Assembly: GCA_002796995.1 (NCBI GenBank)
Contig: PEKW01000006.1
Span: 432,625 to 496,624 of the forward strand
Reading direction: 5' to 3'
From: Rhizobium sp.
GTDB lineage: Bacteria; Pseudomonadota; Alphaproteobacteria; Rhizobiales; Rhizobiaceae
Length of the DNA stretch: 64,000 nucleotides
Positions 16,988 through 25,143 of the stretch are shown in pieces (the first letter of the stretch is position 1; each line of letters opens with the position of its first letter). Below the pieces are notes generated by a model, which worked only from the letters and a program-made list of their open reading frames with translations, ran no database searches and was not told where the DNA came from. The position numbers and the translations under genes were made by a program.

Positions 16988-16999
16988 CATTGCGCAATG
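16988..16999. promoter_or_regulatory. CATTGCGCAATG palindrome
   Basis: This is a perfect 12-base palindrome with no spacer, eight bases beyond the preceding inverted repeat and about 110 bases before the binding-protein start. It is a candidate binding site for a dimeric regulator. Confidence 0.35.
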
Positions 17000-17019
17000 C
17001 ACAATGAAGAAGAAAATAG

Positions 17020-17059
17020 ATGTTGTAAACCACACATTTTTACGACACAGTTCCAACAT
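17020..17059. promoter_or_regulatory. ATGTTGTAA ... TTCCAACAT site pair, candidate operator shared with kinase promoter
   Basis: ATGTTGTAA (17020-17028) and TTCCAACAT (17051-17059) are inverted copies differing at one base. TTCCAACATTA also occurs at 13576-13586 before the kinase gene. The shared word links the importer operon and the kinase/PLP operon; the DeoR protein encoded at 22566 is the obvious candidate reader. Confidence 0.45.
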
Positions 17060-17106
17060 TATAAGTTCACAAGCCGCCACAGTCGGCCAAAAACAGGGGA
17101 ACGATA

Positions 17107-18246
17107 ATGATGAAACTCTCCAGACGTAACATGATGCAGATGATGGGCGCGGCCGCCTTCTCCGGGCCGCTGGCAAGCGCCACGCGCGCCTTTGCCGCGC
17201 GCGAGAAGGAACTGAACATCCTCTGCTGGGAAGGCTACAACTCCGCGCAGGTACTCGACCCGTTCCGCTCCAGCCAGTCGGCGACCGTCAAGGCCGAAAG
17301 CCTGACCAACGACCCGACCATGATCAACCGCCTGCGCGCCGGCGAAACCAAGATCTGGGACCTGATCAACGTCAACAATCCCTGGGCCCGCAAGGTCATG
17401 GCACCGGCCGGCCTCATCAAGCCTTTGCCGCGCGCCGAGTTCGAGCCCTATTTCGACACCATGCTGCCGGACTTCAAGGCGCCCTATCGCTGGGCGATGA
17501 GCGACGACGGCAAGGACCTGCTCGGAATGGCCCAGCGCTTCGGGCCCTACAGCTTCGTCGTCAACACCGACAAGGTCAGCAAGGCGACGGCGGAAGAACA
17601 GGGCTGGGACCTGTTCAACGACACGGCCCTTGCCGGCAAGTACGGCATCCAGGAATCCGACGACTGGAACGTCTTCAACATCTTCCTGATCGCCGGGATC
17701 AATCCGTTCAAGGAACACACGGAAGAGGAATTCAAGACCTTCTCCGCGACCGCCGAGAAGGTGTTCAAGGGCGCCAAGATGGTCGGCGACATGGCCTCGC
17801 TCAACCAGGCGCTGGTTTCCGGCGAAATCGACCTCTACATGACCGGCGGCACCTATTCCGTCTCGCCGGCCCGCGCCGACGGTTATCCGAACCTGCGCGC
17901 CATCACCCCGCTCAAGGGTCCGATCGACGGCAAGGGCGGGATTTCCTGGATCGAGATCACCTCGACCGTCAACAATCCGGACCTGTCGCCGCTCGCCATC
18001 GAATTCCTCAAATATGTCCAGGATCCGGAAGTCGCCCACACCGTGGCCTTTGCCGAAGGCACCTTCAACCCGGTCAGCCAGATGGGCAATCCGAAGTGCT
18101 TCGAACTCTTCACCAAGGACGAGCTGGACGCCATCCAGTGGGACAGCCTTGAAGAGGACATGGCCCGTTCGGCCGAGTACGACATCGTGCCCGACTACGA
18201 CAAGGCACTGGAACTGATGACGGCGGCCAAGCGCCTGCGCGGCTGA
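17107..18246 (+). CDS. Polyamine-type ABC transporter substrate-binding protein
   Basis: This 379-residue periplasmic binding protein resembles the spermidine/putrescine (PotD) family. The N-terminus MMKLSRRNMMQMMGAAAF carries a twin-arginine-like signal with cleavage probably after TRAFA near residue 30. The mature protein opens with ELNILCWEGYNS, the typical PotD start. It is the first gene of a colinear run with ATPase, two permeases and several hydrolases. The true ligand could be a polyamine, an amino alcohol or another cationic compound. Confidence 0.9.
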   Translation: MMKLSRRNMMQMMGAAAFSGPLASATRAFAAREKELNILCWEGYNSAQVLDPFRSSQSATVKAESLTNDPTMINRLRAGETKIWDLINVNNPWARKVMAPAGLIKPLPRAEFEPYFDTMLPDFKAPYRWAMSDDGKDLLGMAQRFGPYSFVVNTDKVSKATAEEQGWDLFNDTALAGKYGIQESDDWNVFNIFLIAGINPFKEHTEEEFKTFSATAEKVFKGAKMVGDMASLNQALVSGEIDLYMTGGTYSVSPARADGYPNLRAITPLKGPIDGKGGISWIEITSTVNNPDLSPLAIEFLKYVQDPEVAHTVAFAEGTFNPVSQMGNPKCFELFTKDELDAIQWDSLEEDMARSAEYDIVPDYDKALELMTAAKRLRG

Positions 18247-18275
18247 GCCGGTCCTGTCCCGACGGAGCAAACGAA

Positions 18276-19406
18276 ATGAGCCTTGCGATGATCTCGCCCA
18301 CCCTGACCGACACGAAATCGGAGACCGAAAACGCAGTCCAGGCCACAACGGCACCGGTTCTGCAGCTGGTCGATGTCCGCAAGATCTTCGGCGACTTCGC
18401 CGCGGTCGACGGCATCAATGTCGACATCAAGGAGGGCGAGTTCGTCACCATTGTCGGACCCTCCGGGTCCGGCAAGACGACGCTCTTGCGCATGCTGGCC
18501 GGCATGGAATCGCCGTCCGAAGGCTACATCACGCTGCGCGGCGAACTGATCAACGACGTGCCGGCCGACAAGCGGCCGACATGTCTTGTCTTCCAGTCGC
18601 TGGCGCTCTTCCCGCACAAGACCGTCGGCGAGAACATCGAATTCCCGCTGAAGGTCCGCAAGATGCCGGCAGCCGAGCGCAAGGCCCGCGCGCTCGAGCT
18701 GATGCGCATGGTGCGCCTGCCCGAGAGCTACTATTCCAAGAACGTGATGCGCTGCTCGGGCGGCGAAAAGCAGCGCGTGGCGCTGGCCCGCGCCTTTGCC
18801 TACGACCCGGACGTGCTGTTCTTCGACGAACCGCTGTCGGCGCTCGACTACAAGCTGAAGAAGGTACTGGAGAAGGAACTGAAGGACCTGCACCGCGAGA
18901 GCGGAAAGACCTTCGTCTACATTACCCATTCGCTCGAGGAAGCCATGGTGATGTCCGACCGCGTCGGCGTCATGAGCCGCGGCCGTCTCGTGCAGATCGG
19001 TACGCCGGAGGAGATCTACACCCGGCCCGCCACCCGCTTCGTCGCCGAGTTCTTCGGCGAGGTGAACAGTTTCGAGGTCAAGCGCGAGGGTCACGGAACC
19101 TGGACTCTGACCGACGGCAAACCGATCAAGGTTGCCCCGGTCGGCGAGACGATCGGTGAGACGGCCACCGTCATCGTTCGGCCGGAAACCATGCGCTTCG
19201 TCACCGGCCCCTCGAGCGCCGACAACCTGATCACCGGCAAGATCTACAACGAATACTCGCTCGGCTCGCGCATGCAGTACCAGGTGCATTCGGGCGAACG
19301 GATCTACCTCGTCGAGGCGGCACGCACAGCGGTCGCTGGCATCTCCGCCGGCGACACCGTCACCATCGGCTGGGATGCCCGCGACGCGATCGTGGTGGGA
19401 GACTGA
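18276..19406 (+). CDS. Polyamine-type ABC transporter ATP-binding protein (PotA-like)
   Basis: This 376-residue ATPase has Walker A GPSGSGKTT, Q-loop FQSLALFPH, Walker B with FFDEPLSALD and switch His in YITHSLEEA. The signature reads CSGGEKQR, with Cys in place of the usual Leu, which is an accepted variation. A C-terminal TOBE-like regulatory domain (about 285-376) follows, as in PotA. The gene lies 29 bases after the binding protein and its stop is one base before the next ATG. It energises uptake at the inner membrane. Confidence 0.92.
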   Translation: MSLAMISPTLTDTKSETENAVQATTAPVLQLVDVRKIFGDFAAVDGINVDIKEGEFVTIVGPSGSGKTTLLRMLAGMESPSEGYITLRGELINDVPADKRPTCLVFQSLALFPHKTVGENIEFPLKVRKMPAAERKARALELMRMVRLPESYYSKNVMRCSGGEKQRVALARAFAYDPDVLFFDEPLSALDYKLKKVLEKELKDLHRESGKTFVYITHSLEEAMVMSDRVGVMSRGRLVQIGTPEEIYTRPATRFVAEFFGEVNSFEVKREGHGTWTLTDGKPIKVAPVGETIGETATVIVRPETMRFVTGPSSADNLITGKIYNEYSLGSRMQYQVHSGERIYLVEAARTAVAGISAGDTVTIGWDARDAIVVGD

Positions 19407-19407
19407 C

Positions 19408-20304
19408 ATGGCGGTAGCGACCCACGAAGACATGGCAAGCCGTGCAAGCGCCCTGCCCGCAATCCCCGCCGGCCTTCGCGCCGCCGGCCCTGTCGTCATC
19501 CTGTTGGTGCTCGGCTTCCTCGCCCCGCTGTTGACGGTCGCGGCTTACGCCTTTGCCACGCCGAAGAGCTTTGACGTCTTCCGCTCCTTCACCTTGGCCA
19601 ATTTCACGGCGATCTTCGACACCTCCAACACGGTGTGGATGTCGTTTGCCTGGTCGCTTGCCTACGCGTTCGCCACCGTGGTGCTTTTGGCTGTGATCGC
19701 CTATCCGATCGCCTATGGCCTCAACCGCATGTTCGGCAAATGGTCGGGCTTCGTCGGCGTGCTTTTCGTCTTCCCGCTCTTCGTCTCGGAAAACGTCCGT
19801 CTCTATGGCTGGGTGCTGTTCTTCATCAAGAACGGCGTGCTCGACGGCGGGCTGAAATGGCTGGGCTTCTCCGGCGGCCCGGAAGTGCTCTACACACCCG
19901 GCGCCATCCTCTTCGGCATGCTCTATGTCTACCTGCCCTTCATGCTCTTCCCGATGTCGCTCGGCATCGCCATGATCCCGAAGGACTTGGTGGATGCGGC
20001 CCGCGACCTGGGTGCAGGCCGGCTGATGATCTGGCGGGAGATCGAACTGCCGCTCGCCATGCCCGGCATCCTGATCGGCATGCTGCTCACCTTCGTGCTC
20101 GGCGCTGGCGCCATCGCCGAATCCAAGATCCTCGGCGGCCAGTCGGTCATCACCATCGCCCAGGACATCGAGGTCGCCTTCACCTATGCGCAGAACTGGC
20201 CGCTGGGTTCGGCACTCGCCATCCTGCTCGTCATCATCGTCAGCGGGCTTGCCCTCTACGTTCTGTCGAAGCTCGATCTCGACCGCATTCTCGGAAAGAA
20301 GTGA
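19408..20304 (+). CDS. Polyamine-type ABC transporter permease 1 (PotB-like)
   Basis: This 298-residue inner-membrane permease has about six transmembrane segments and the EAA loop DAARDLGAGRLMIWREIELPL, which docks on the ATPase. The ATG at 19408 follows GGGAGA and sits right after the ATPase stop, so I preferred it over the in-frame ATG at 19375 inside the ATPase gene. It works as a heterodimer with the next permease. Confidence 0.9.
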   Translation: MAVATHEDMASRASALPAIPAGLRAAGPVVILLVLGFLAPLLTVAAYAFATPKSFDVFRSFTLANFTAIFDTSNTVWMSFAWSLAYAFATVVLLAVIAYPIAYGLNRMFGKWSGFVGVLFVFPLFVSENVRLYGWVLFFIKNGVLDGGLKWLGFSGGPEVLYTPGAILFGMLYVYLPFMLFPMSLGIAMIPKDLVDAARDLGAGRLMIWREIELPLAMPGILIGMLLTFVLGAGAIAESKILGGQSVITIAQDIEVAFTYAQNWPLGSALAILLVIIVSGLALYVLSKLDLDRILGKK

Positions 20305-20307
20305 GAC

Positions 20308-21114
20308 ATGGAAACCCGCTCGCAGATCCGCGCCCGCGCCTTCGTCAAGCTCTGGACCGCCTTCGTCGTTCTCGCCATCTACCTGCCGATCGTCTGCGGG
20401 GCGCTGGCCGGCCTGTCCAAGGGTCGCTACTTCGCCTTCCCGATCCGGGTCTTCTCGACCGAATGGTGGGGCAAGACCTTTGCCTCGCTGGAAATCCAGA
20501 CGCTGTTGCAGAACTCGCTGCTGATCGCCTTCATCGTCACGCTGGTCTCGGTCGTCTTCGCCTTCTTCGGCGCGCTCGCCTTCGCCCGTTACGACTGGAA
20601 GGGCCGCAAGCTCTTCCAGAAGGCAATCCTCCTGCCGGTGTTCTTTCCGCAGCCGGTGCTGGGACTTGCCCTCCTCTTGTGGTTCAACGCGCTCGGCATC
20701 AATCCGAGCTGGCAGACGGCAGTCGTCGCCCATCTCGTCTGGATCGTGCCGGTGGTGACCCTGGTCATCGCCATCCAGGTCTATTCCTTCGACCCGACGC
20801 TCGAAGAGGCCGCCCGCGACCTTGGAGCGAGCCGCTGGTTCATCCTGCGCGAGATCACCCTGCCGATCCTCTGGCCCGGCATCTGGTCGGGCGCGCTCTT
20901 TGCCTTCCTGCTGTCCTGGGGCAATTTCCCGCTGTCGCTCTACACGGCGGGCGTCGACTCGACGATCCCGAAATGGCTCTATTCGAAGATGGTCGCCGGC
21001 TATTCGCCGATGGTGCCGGCGCTCGGCACGATGAGCACGCTTTCGGCCGCGGCCCTGTTGCTTGCCGGTGGACTTGTCATCATGCTGGTGCGCCGCCGCC
21101 AGGCGGAAGCATGA
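20308..21114 (+). CDS. Polyamine-type ABC transporter permease 2 (PotC-like)
   Basis: This 268-residue partner permease has about six membrane helices and the EAA loop EAARDLGASRWFILREITLPI. It starts three bases after the first permease stops, which suggests translational coupling. It completes the importer with the proteins at 17107-20304. Confidence 0.9.
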   Translation: METRSQIRARAFVKLWTAFVVLAIYLPIVCGALAGLSKGRYFAFPIRVFSTEWWGKTFASLEIQTLLQNSLLIAFIVTLVSVVFAFFGALAFARYDWKGRKLFQKAILLPVFFPQPVLGLALLLWFNALGINPSWQTAVVAHLVWIVPVVTLVIAIQVYSFDPTLEEAARDLGASRWFILREITLPILWPGIWSGALFAFLLSWGNFPLSLYTAGVDSTIPKWLYSKMVAGYSPMVPALGTMSTLSAAALLLAGGLVIMLVRRRQAEA

Positions 21115-21124
21115 GGATCACCGC

Positions 21125-21826
21125 ATGAGCTGGAAGACCGAACGCCGTTCCTTCTACTATCAGGGCGCCCCGGAGCCCGAGGATCCGGTGCTCGAAAAGG
21201 GCAAGGTGGCGCTGCTCGTCATCGACATGCAGAACACCTATCTCGACCGCCCGGACCCGGCGACCCTTTCAGCCGGCGACCTTGCCCGCTATCACGCCTG
21301 GACGCCGTTCCATGAGCGCATGCACGGCACCGTGATCCCCAACAACCAGCGCCTGCTGGAGCGTTTCCGCACGATTGGCCTCGACGTGCTCTTCGCGCGC
21401 ATCGCCTGCCTGCGCTCGGATGGCCGCGATCGCTCGCTCAGCCAGAAGAAGCCCGGCTGGAACAACCTGCTGCTGCCGAAGGACGAAGAGGCCTCGCAGA
21501 TCCTGCCGCAGATCGCCCCGCTCGCCGGAGAAATCGTCGTCACCAAGACGACCGACAGCGCGCTGACCGGCACCAATCTGAGACTCGTGCTCACCAATAT
21601 GGGCATCACCCATGTGGTGTGCACCGGCATCTTCACCGACCAGTGCGTCTCCTCGACGGTGCGCAGTCTCGCCGACGAGAGCTTCGACGTGATCGTCGTC
21701 GACGATGCCTGCGCGGCCGGCTCGATGGACCTGCATGTGAGCGAGCTGGAGCGCATCCACATGATCTACGCCAATGTGATGAACACCGACGAGCTGATCG
21801 GCTATCTGCCGCCCGCGCAAGGATGA
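21125..21826 (+). CDS. Isochorismatase-like cysteine hydrolase
   Basis: This 233-residue hydrolase has the catalytic triad of the isochorismatase superfamily: Asp34 in VIDMQ, Lys141 in VTKTTDSA and Cys174 in TDQCVSSTVR. In catabolic clusters these enzymes usually act as amidases (for example on N-carbamoyl compounds, nicotinamide or ureidoacrylate). The ATG at 21125 follows GAGGATC at the end of the permease gene. Position directly behind the importer suggests that it hydrolyses an imported amide. The exact substrate is unknown. Confidence 0.87.
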   Translation: MSWKTERRSFYYQGAPEPEDPVLEKGKVALLVIDMQNTYLDRPDPATLSAGDLARYHAWTPFHERMHGTVIPNNQRLLERFRTIGLDVLFARIACLRSDGRDRSLSQKKPGWNNLLLPKDEEASQILPQIAPLAGEIVVTKTTDSALTGTNLRLVLTNMGITHVVCTGIFTDQCVSSTVRSLADESFDVIVVDDACAAGSMDLHVSELERIHMIYANVMNTDELIGYLPPAQG

Positions 21827-22569
21827 GACAGTCGGGGATGGCGCGCGCCCGAGACTTGTCCCACTTGGCCGTTCCTGACACTACTTGGCCGATGAAAGCG
21901 CCCGAAATCCTCTGTGCCGGCAAGACCCTTGCCGTCCGCTTCGCCGCCGAACAGGCGGTGCTCAGCTGGTCCCTGACCCGGCCGGGCTTTGTCCGCGCCG
22001 ACACCGTCGCCTGGCTCGAAGTCTCCGAAGCGGACCTGCCGATCGGCGTCGATCCGGCGGCCCTTCTGCGCGAGCGGCTGGCGGCGGCGGGCTACGGCGA
22101 TGCCGTGCAACTGATGACGTCGCGCGACGTGGCAAAACATCATCAGGCCACCCGGCAAAGCGGCGATGCGACGGCCTTCTGCCTGGCGACCGTCGGCCTT
22201 GCCAATGCCGGCCGCGTCGGCGCGGACACGCCCCATTCGGGGCGGACCGGCACGATCAATCTCGTCGCCAATATCGACCAGCCGCTCAATGAAGCAGGCC
22301 TGATCGAGGCCCTGTCGATCGCCACCGAGGCGCGCACGGCAGCGGTCATCGATCTCGGCTGGACACGGGACGGCCAGGTCGTCACCGGCACGGGAACCGA
22401 CTGTGTCGCGGTCGCCTGCCCGGTCGCCGATCGGCGTGAGACCTATGCCGGGCTTCACACCGATGTCGGCCGGGCGATCGGCGGCGCGGTCTACGACGCG
22501 GTGCTCGCCGGCGGACGAGAATGGGTGAACGAAAAGACGGACTGGCGGCAGGAGAGCAAGCGGCGATGA
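21823..22569 (+). CDS. CbiZ-family adenosylcobinamide amidohydrolase-like protein
   Basis: This 248-residue protein shows CbiZ features: TVGLANAGRVGAD, the GTINLVANIDQPL strand, VTGTGTDCVAVACP and the final YAGLHTDVGRAIGGAVYDAV. CbiZ hydrolyses the aminopropanol amide of adenosylcobinamide during cobamide salvage. No other cobalamin gene is in the window; the gene is inside an importer operon with amidases. I took the ATG at 21823, which overlaps the previous stop (ATGA), but ATGs at 21838 and 21892 are possible and family similarity begins only after the last. Function may be true cobinamide salvage or a related amide hydrolysis. Confidence 0.82.
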   Translation: MRQSGMARARDLSHLAVPDTTWPMKAPEILCAGKTLAVRFAAEQAVLSWSLTRPGFVRADTVAWLEVSEADLPIGVDPAALLRERLAAAGYGDAVQLMTSRDVAKHHQATRQSGDATAFCLATVGLANAGRVGADTPHSGRTGTINLVANIDQPLNEAGLIEALSIATEARTAAVIDLGWTRDGQVVTGTGTDCVAVACPVADRRETYAGLHTDVGRAIGGAVYDAVLAGGREWVNEKTDWRQESKRR

Positions 22570-23327
22570 AGAAACCGAAAAGCGTGCGCCAGGAGCGCAT
22601 CCTGACCGAACTCAACCAGGCGCCGAGCCTGCGCGTCGCGGAACTCGCCCGGAGGCTCGACGTCTCGACCGAGACCATCCGCCGCGATCTCGACGAGATG
22701 ACCGAACAGGGCCTGCTCAATCGCACCTATGGCGGTGCCGTGCGCTCGCTTTCCACCGAACCCTCGGTCACCGAACGCCACACGCTCTTCGTCGCCGAGC
22801 GCGAGCGGATCGCCCGCGCCGCGGTGCAGATCCTCAAGGGCGCGCAGGTGCTGATGATCGGTTCCGGCTCGACGACGGTGCACACGGCCCGCCGCATCGC
22901 CGTCGAGATGAAGAACATCACCGTGCTCACCCATTCCTTCGGCGTGGCGACCGTGCTCTCCATCAATCCGACGATCAAGGTCGTCATGCTGCCCGGCGAC
23001 TATCACGCCACCGAAGGCGCGACCGTCGGCGCTCATACCGTATCGTTCCTCAACTCCTTCTACGCCGACTTTGCCATCCTCGGCGCCAGCGGGCTCGGTC
23101 CCGACGGCCCCTCCGATGCGCTGCTCGAATGCGGCGCGGTCTATACCGCCATGGTATCGCGGGCCGCGCGCACCGTCGTCGTCGCCGACCATTCCAAGCA
23201 CGACCGGCTGTTTCCGGCCCGCTATGCGCCCTGGCGCGACATCGCGAATGTCGTCACCGACCTGGCGCCGGGCGACGAACTGAAGGAAAGCCTGGACAGC
23301 AACGGCGTGAAGCTCACGGTGTGCTGA
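22566..23327 (+). CDS. DeoR-family transcriptional regulator
   Basis: This 253-residue repressor has the DeoR winged helix-turn-helix at the N-terminus (VAELARRLDVSTETIRRDLDE, about 20-40). A sugar-phosphate-isomerase-like sensor domain follows, with IGSGSTTVHTAR in the ligand site and VVADHSKHDR near the end. DeoR regulators usually sense phosphorylated intermediates. This fits the phosphorylating kinase of the 13630 operon. Its start overlaps the CbiZ-like stop (ATGA). It is the best candidate to bind the TTCCAACAT sites before both operons. Confidence 0.92.
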   Translation: MKKPKSVRQERILTELNQAPSLRVAELARRLDVSTETIRRDLDEMTEQGLLNRTYGGAVRSLSTEPSVTERHTLFVAERERIARAAVQILKGAQVLMIGSGSTTVHTARRIAVEMKNITVLTHSFGVATVLSINPTIKVVMLPGDYHATEGATVGAHTVSFLNSFYADFAILGASGLGPDGPSDALLECGAVYTAMVSRAARTVVVADHSKHDRLFPARYAPWRDIANVVTDLAPGDELKESLDSNGVKLTVC

Positions 23328-23358
23328 GAGAAGACGGATTGCCAGAGGGAGCGATGCC

Positions 23359-24480
23359 ATGAGCGACGACACGACCGCGCCCCGCAGGAAACGCGCCCGC
23401 GATTTCGGCATTGCCTTCGACGGCACGCCGGGTCCGCTCAACGCCATCACCGACGTCGCCGGTCTCCATGTCGGCTTCTCGACCATCCGCGAGGAGACGC
23501 CCCGCCCCGGCCGCAAGCTGCCGGTGCGCACCGGCGTCACCGCCATCCTGCCGCATGCGGCAGCGGATGAACCGGTTCCCGTCTTTGCCGGCATCCATCG
23601 CTTCAACGGCAATGGCGAAATGACCGGCTCGCACTGGATCGAGGACGGCGGCTATTTTGTCGGCCCGGTGCTGATCACCAATACCCACAGCGTCGGCATC
23701 GCCCATCACGGCGCGGTGCGCTGGATGATCGGCCGATATGCCGCGACCTACGAAGGCGACGAGCATCTGTGGATCATGCCGGTGGTGGCCGAAACCTATG
23801 ACGGCCTGCTCAACGACATCAACGGCCAGTATGTGACCGTCGACCATGTCTTTGCGGCGCTGAACGATGCTGCATCCGGTCCGGTCGCGGAGGGCAATGT
23901 CGGAGGCGGCACCGGCATGATCGCCTACGGTTTCAAGGGCGGCACCGGCACCGCCTCGCGCCGCATCGCCATCGACGGCGAGCCTTACACGGTCGCAGCC
24001 CTGGTACAGGCCAATCACGGCCAGCGCGACTGGCTGACGATCGGCGGAGTGCCGATCGGCAAGCTGCTGCAGCAGGATGACCCCGGCCTTTCCGAACGCG
24101 GATCGATCATCGTCGTGATCGCCACCGACCTGCCGCTCGCACCCCACCAGTTGCAGAAACTCGCCCGGCGCGGCGCGATCGGCATCGGCCGCAACGGCAC
24201 CATCGGCGGCAACAATTCCGGCGACATCTTCCTCGCCTTTTCGACCGCCAACCCCCATCCGATGCGCCACAAGGCCGGCCCGATGCTCGCGTTGAAGATG
24301 GTCAACGACGAGATCCTCGATCCGGTCTACGAGGCCGTGGTGCAAAGCGTCGAGGAGGCCGTGATCAATGCGATGATCGCGGCGGAAACGACTGGCGGCA
24401 CGCCGCATGACCGCTACCGCATCGAGGCGATCGACGGCGACAGGGTCGCCAGGCTTCTGGCACAGAGGATAGCCGGCTGA
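23359..24480 (+). CDS. P1-family (DmpA/BapA-like) aminopeptidase
   Basis: This 373-residue protein belongs to the P1 peptidases (L-aminopeptidase D-Ala-esterase, beta-peptidyl aminopeptidase), which self-cleave and use the new N-terminal Ser as nucleophile. Family blocks include ITDVAGLHVG near the start, GNVGGGTGM, and NNSGDIFLAFSTAN; Ser287 in NNSGD is my best guess for the nucleophile. No signal peptide is seen, so it is cytosolic. It is last in the importer operon and adds a third amide- or peptide-cleaving enzyme. Substrate could be a small amide, D-aminoacyl or beta-aminoacyl compound. Confidence 0.88.
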   Translation: MSDDTTAPRRKRARDFGIAFDGTPGPLNAITDVAGLHVGFSTIREETPRPGRKLPVRTGVTAILPHAAADEPVPVFAGIHRFNGNGEMTGSHWIEDGGYFVGPVLITNTHSVGIAHHGAVRWMIGRYAATYEGDEHLWIMPVVAETYDGLLNDINGQYVTVDHVFAALNDAASGPVAEGNVGGGTGMIAYGFKGGTGTASRRIAIDGEPYTVAALVQANHGQRDWLTIGGVPIGKLLQQDDPGLSERGSIIVVIATDLPLAPHQLQKLARRGAIGIGRNGTIGGNNSGDIFLAFSTANPHPMRHKAGPMLALKMVNDEILDPVYEAVVQSVEEAVINAMIAAETTGGTPHDRYRIEAIDGDRVARLLAQRIAG

Positions 24481-24509
24481 GGAGAAATCCACCCCTTCAT
24501 GGGCACGGA

Positions 24510-24941
24510 TCAGGGCGTGCCCAGATCAGTCCCCTGCACCTTCGCGACCTCGTCGCCCACATAGACGATGACATAGCCACCCGCCGGCTCCGCTTCCGCC
24601 GCCCGACGTTTCAGCTGACCGAAATAGGGCTCCCGCCGCCAGGTCTCCGGGTGGCGCGGATCGACCAGCACGGTGAGCTGCGGTCCCTGGGCATAGACCA
24701 TCATGTGGCAGACCGTCGGATCCCATTCCGCGCCCCAGTCCCCGTCCGACATCCAGGCGCAGAGGAAATCGCGGCAGGTCGCCGGTCGCGCGGCATAGGC
24801 CGTGCAGCCGTGATCCCGAACGCAATGGCGACAGAGCGTATTGGCCGGCTTGTTCAGCTCGTCGATATCCGGCAGGTCACAGCACAGCGTGCACGACCGG
24901 CAGGATCGGTCGGAAAGCAAGAGGTCGGAAAGATCAGGCAT
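24510..24941 (-). CDS. YkgJ-family cysteine-cluster protein
   Basis: This 143-residue protein carries the CxxCxxCC signature of the YkgJ/Fe-S or zinc-chelating family (CRSCTLCC near residue 14). Further cysteines follow (LCRHCVRDHGC, ATCRDFLC). Eight or more Cys in the first 65 residues suggest a metal site. The family has no established function. It converges on the peptidase gene and has no obvious operon partner. Confidence 0.82.
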   Translation of the reverse strand: MPDLSDLLLSDRSCRSCTLCCDLPDIDELNKPANTLCRHCVRDHGCTAYAARPATCRDFLCAWMSDGDWGAEWDPTVCHMMVYAQGPQLTVLVDPRHPETWRREPYFGQLKRRAAEAEPAGGYVIVYVGDEVAKVQGTDLGTP

Positions 24942-25053
24942 CGGCGCGCTTCTTCATGGCGCCGCGCTTCTAGCACGTGACGGGCCATAAGGCACCTCCG
25001 TGCGAACCCAGTGGTCTTCGCGACGCGGTCGAAGCCTCCACCCAAAATCAGAA

Positions 25054-25080
25054 GCCGCCGGCTCGTCATGAACCGGCGGC
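25054..25080 (-). terminator. Hairpin terminator after the coiled-coil gene
   Basis: GCCGCCGG (25054-25061) pairs with CCGGCGGC (25073-25080), extended by a few more pairs. On the minus strand it is followed by TTCTGATTTT, a modest T-tract, 64 bases beyond the coiled-coil gene stop. Confidence 0.65.
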
Positions 25081-25143
25081 CGCAATGGCGCCCTTTCGGG
25101 CCGCTGATCGTCCGCGCCAGGGCGCGGCGAAGGCTTGTTTCGT

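Larger units (their letters stand above)
16792..17106. other. Divergent promoter region rich in palindromes, no gene seen
   Basis: This 315-base stretch separates the SDR gene (minus) from the importer operon (plus). It holds three separate symmetric elements described as their own features: GGCAAGCG/CGCTTGCC, CATTGCGCAATG and the ATGTTGTAA/TTCCAACAT pair. No open frame with family resemblance was found. Confidence 0.6.

Noticed and set aside
24501..24522. GGGCACG/CGTGCCC hairpin between the P1 peptidase and YkgJ-type genes.
   Set aside because: Seven-base arms overlap the YkgJ-type stop and no T-tract follows; too weak to call a terminator.
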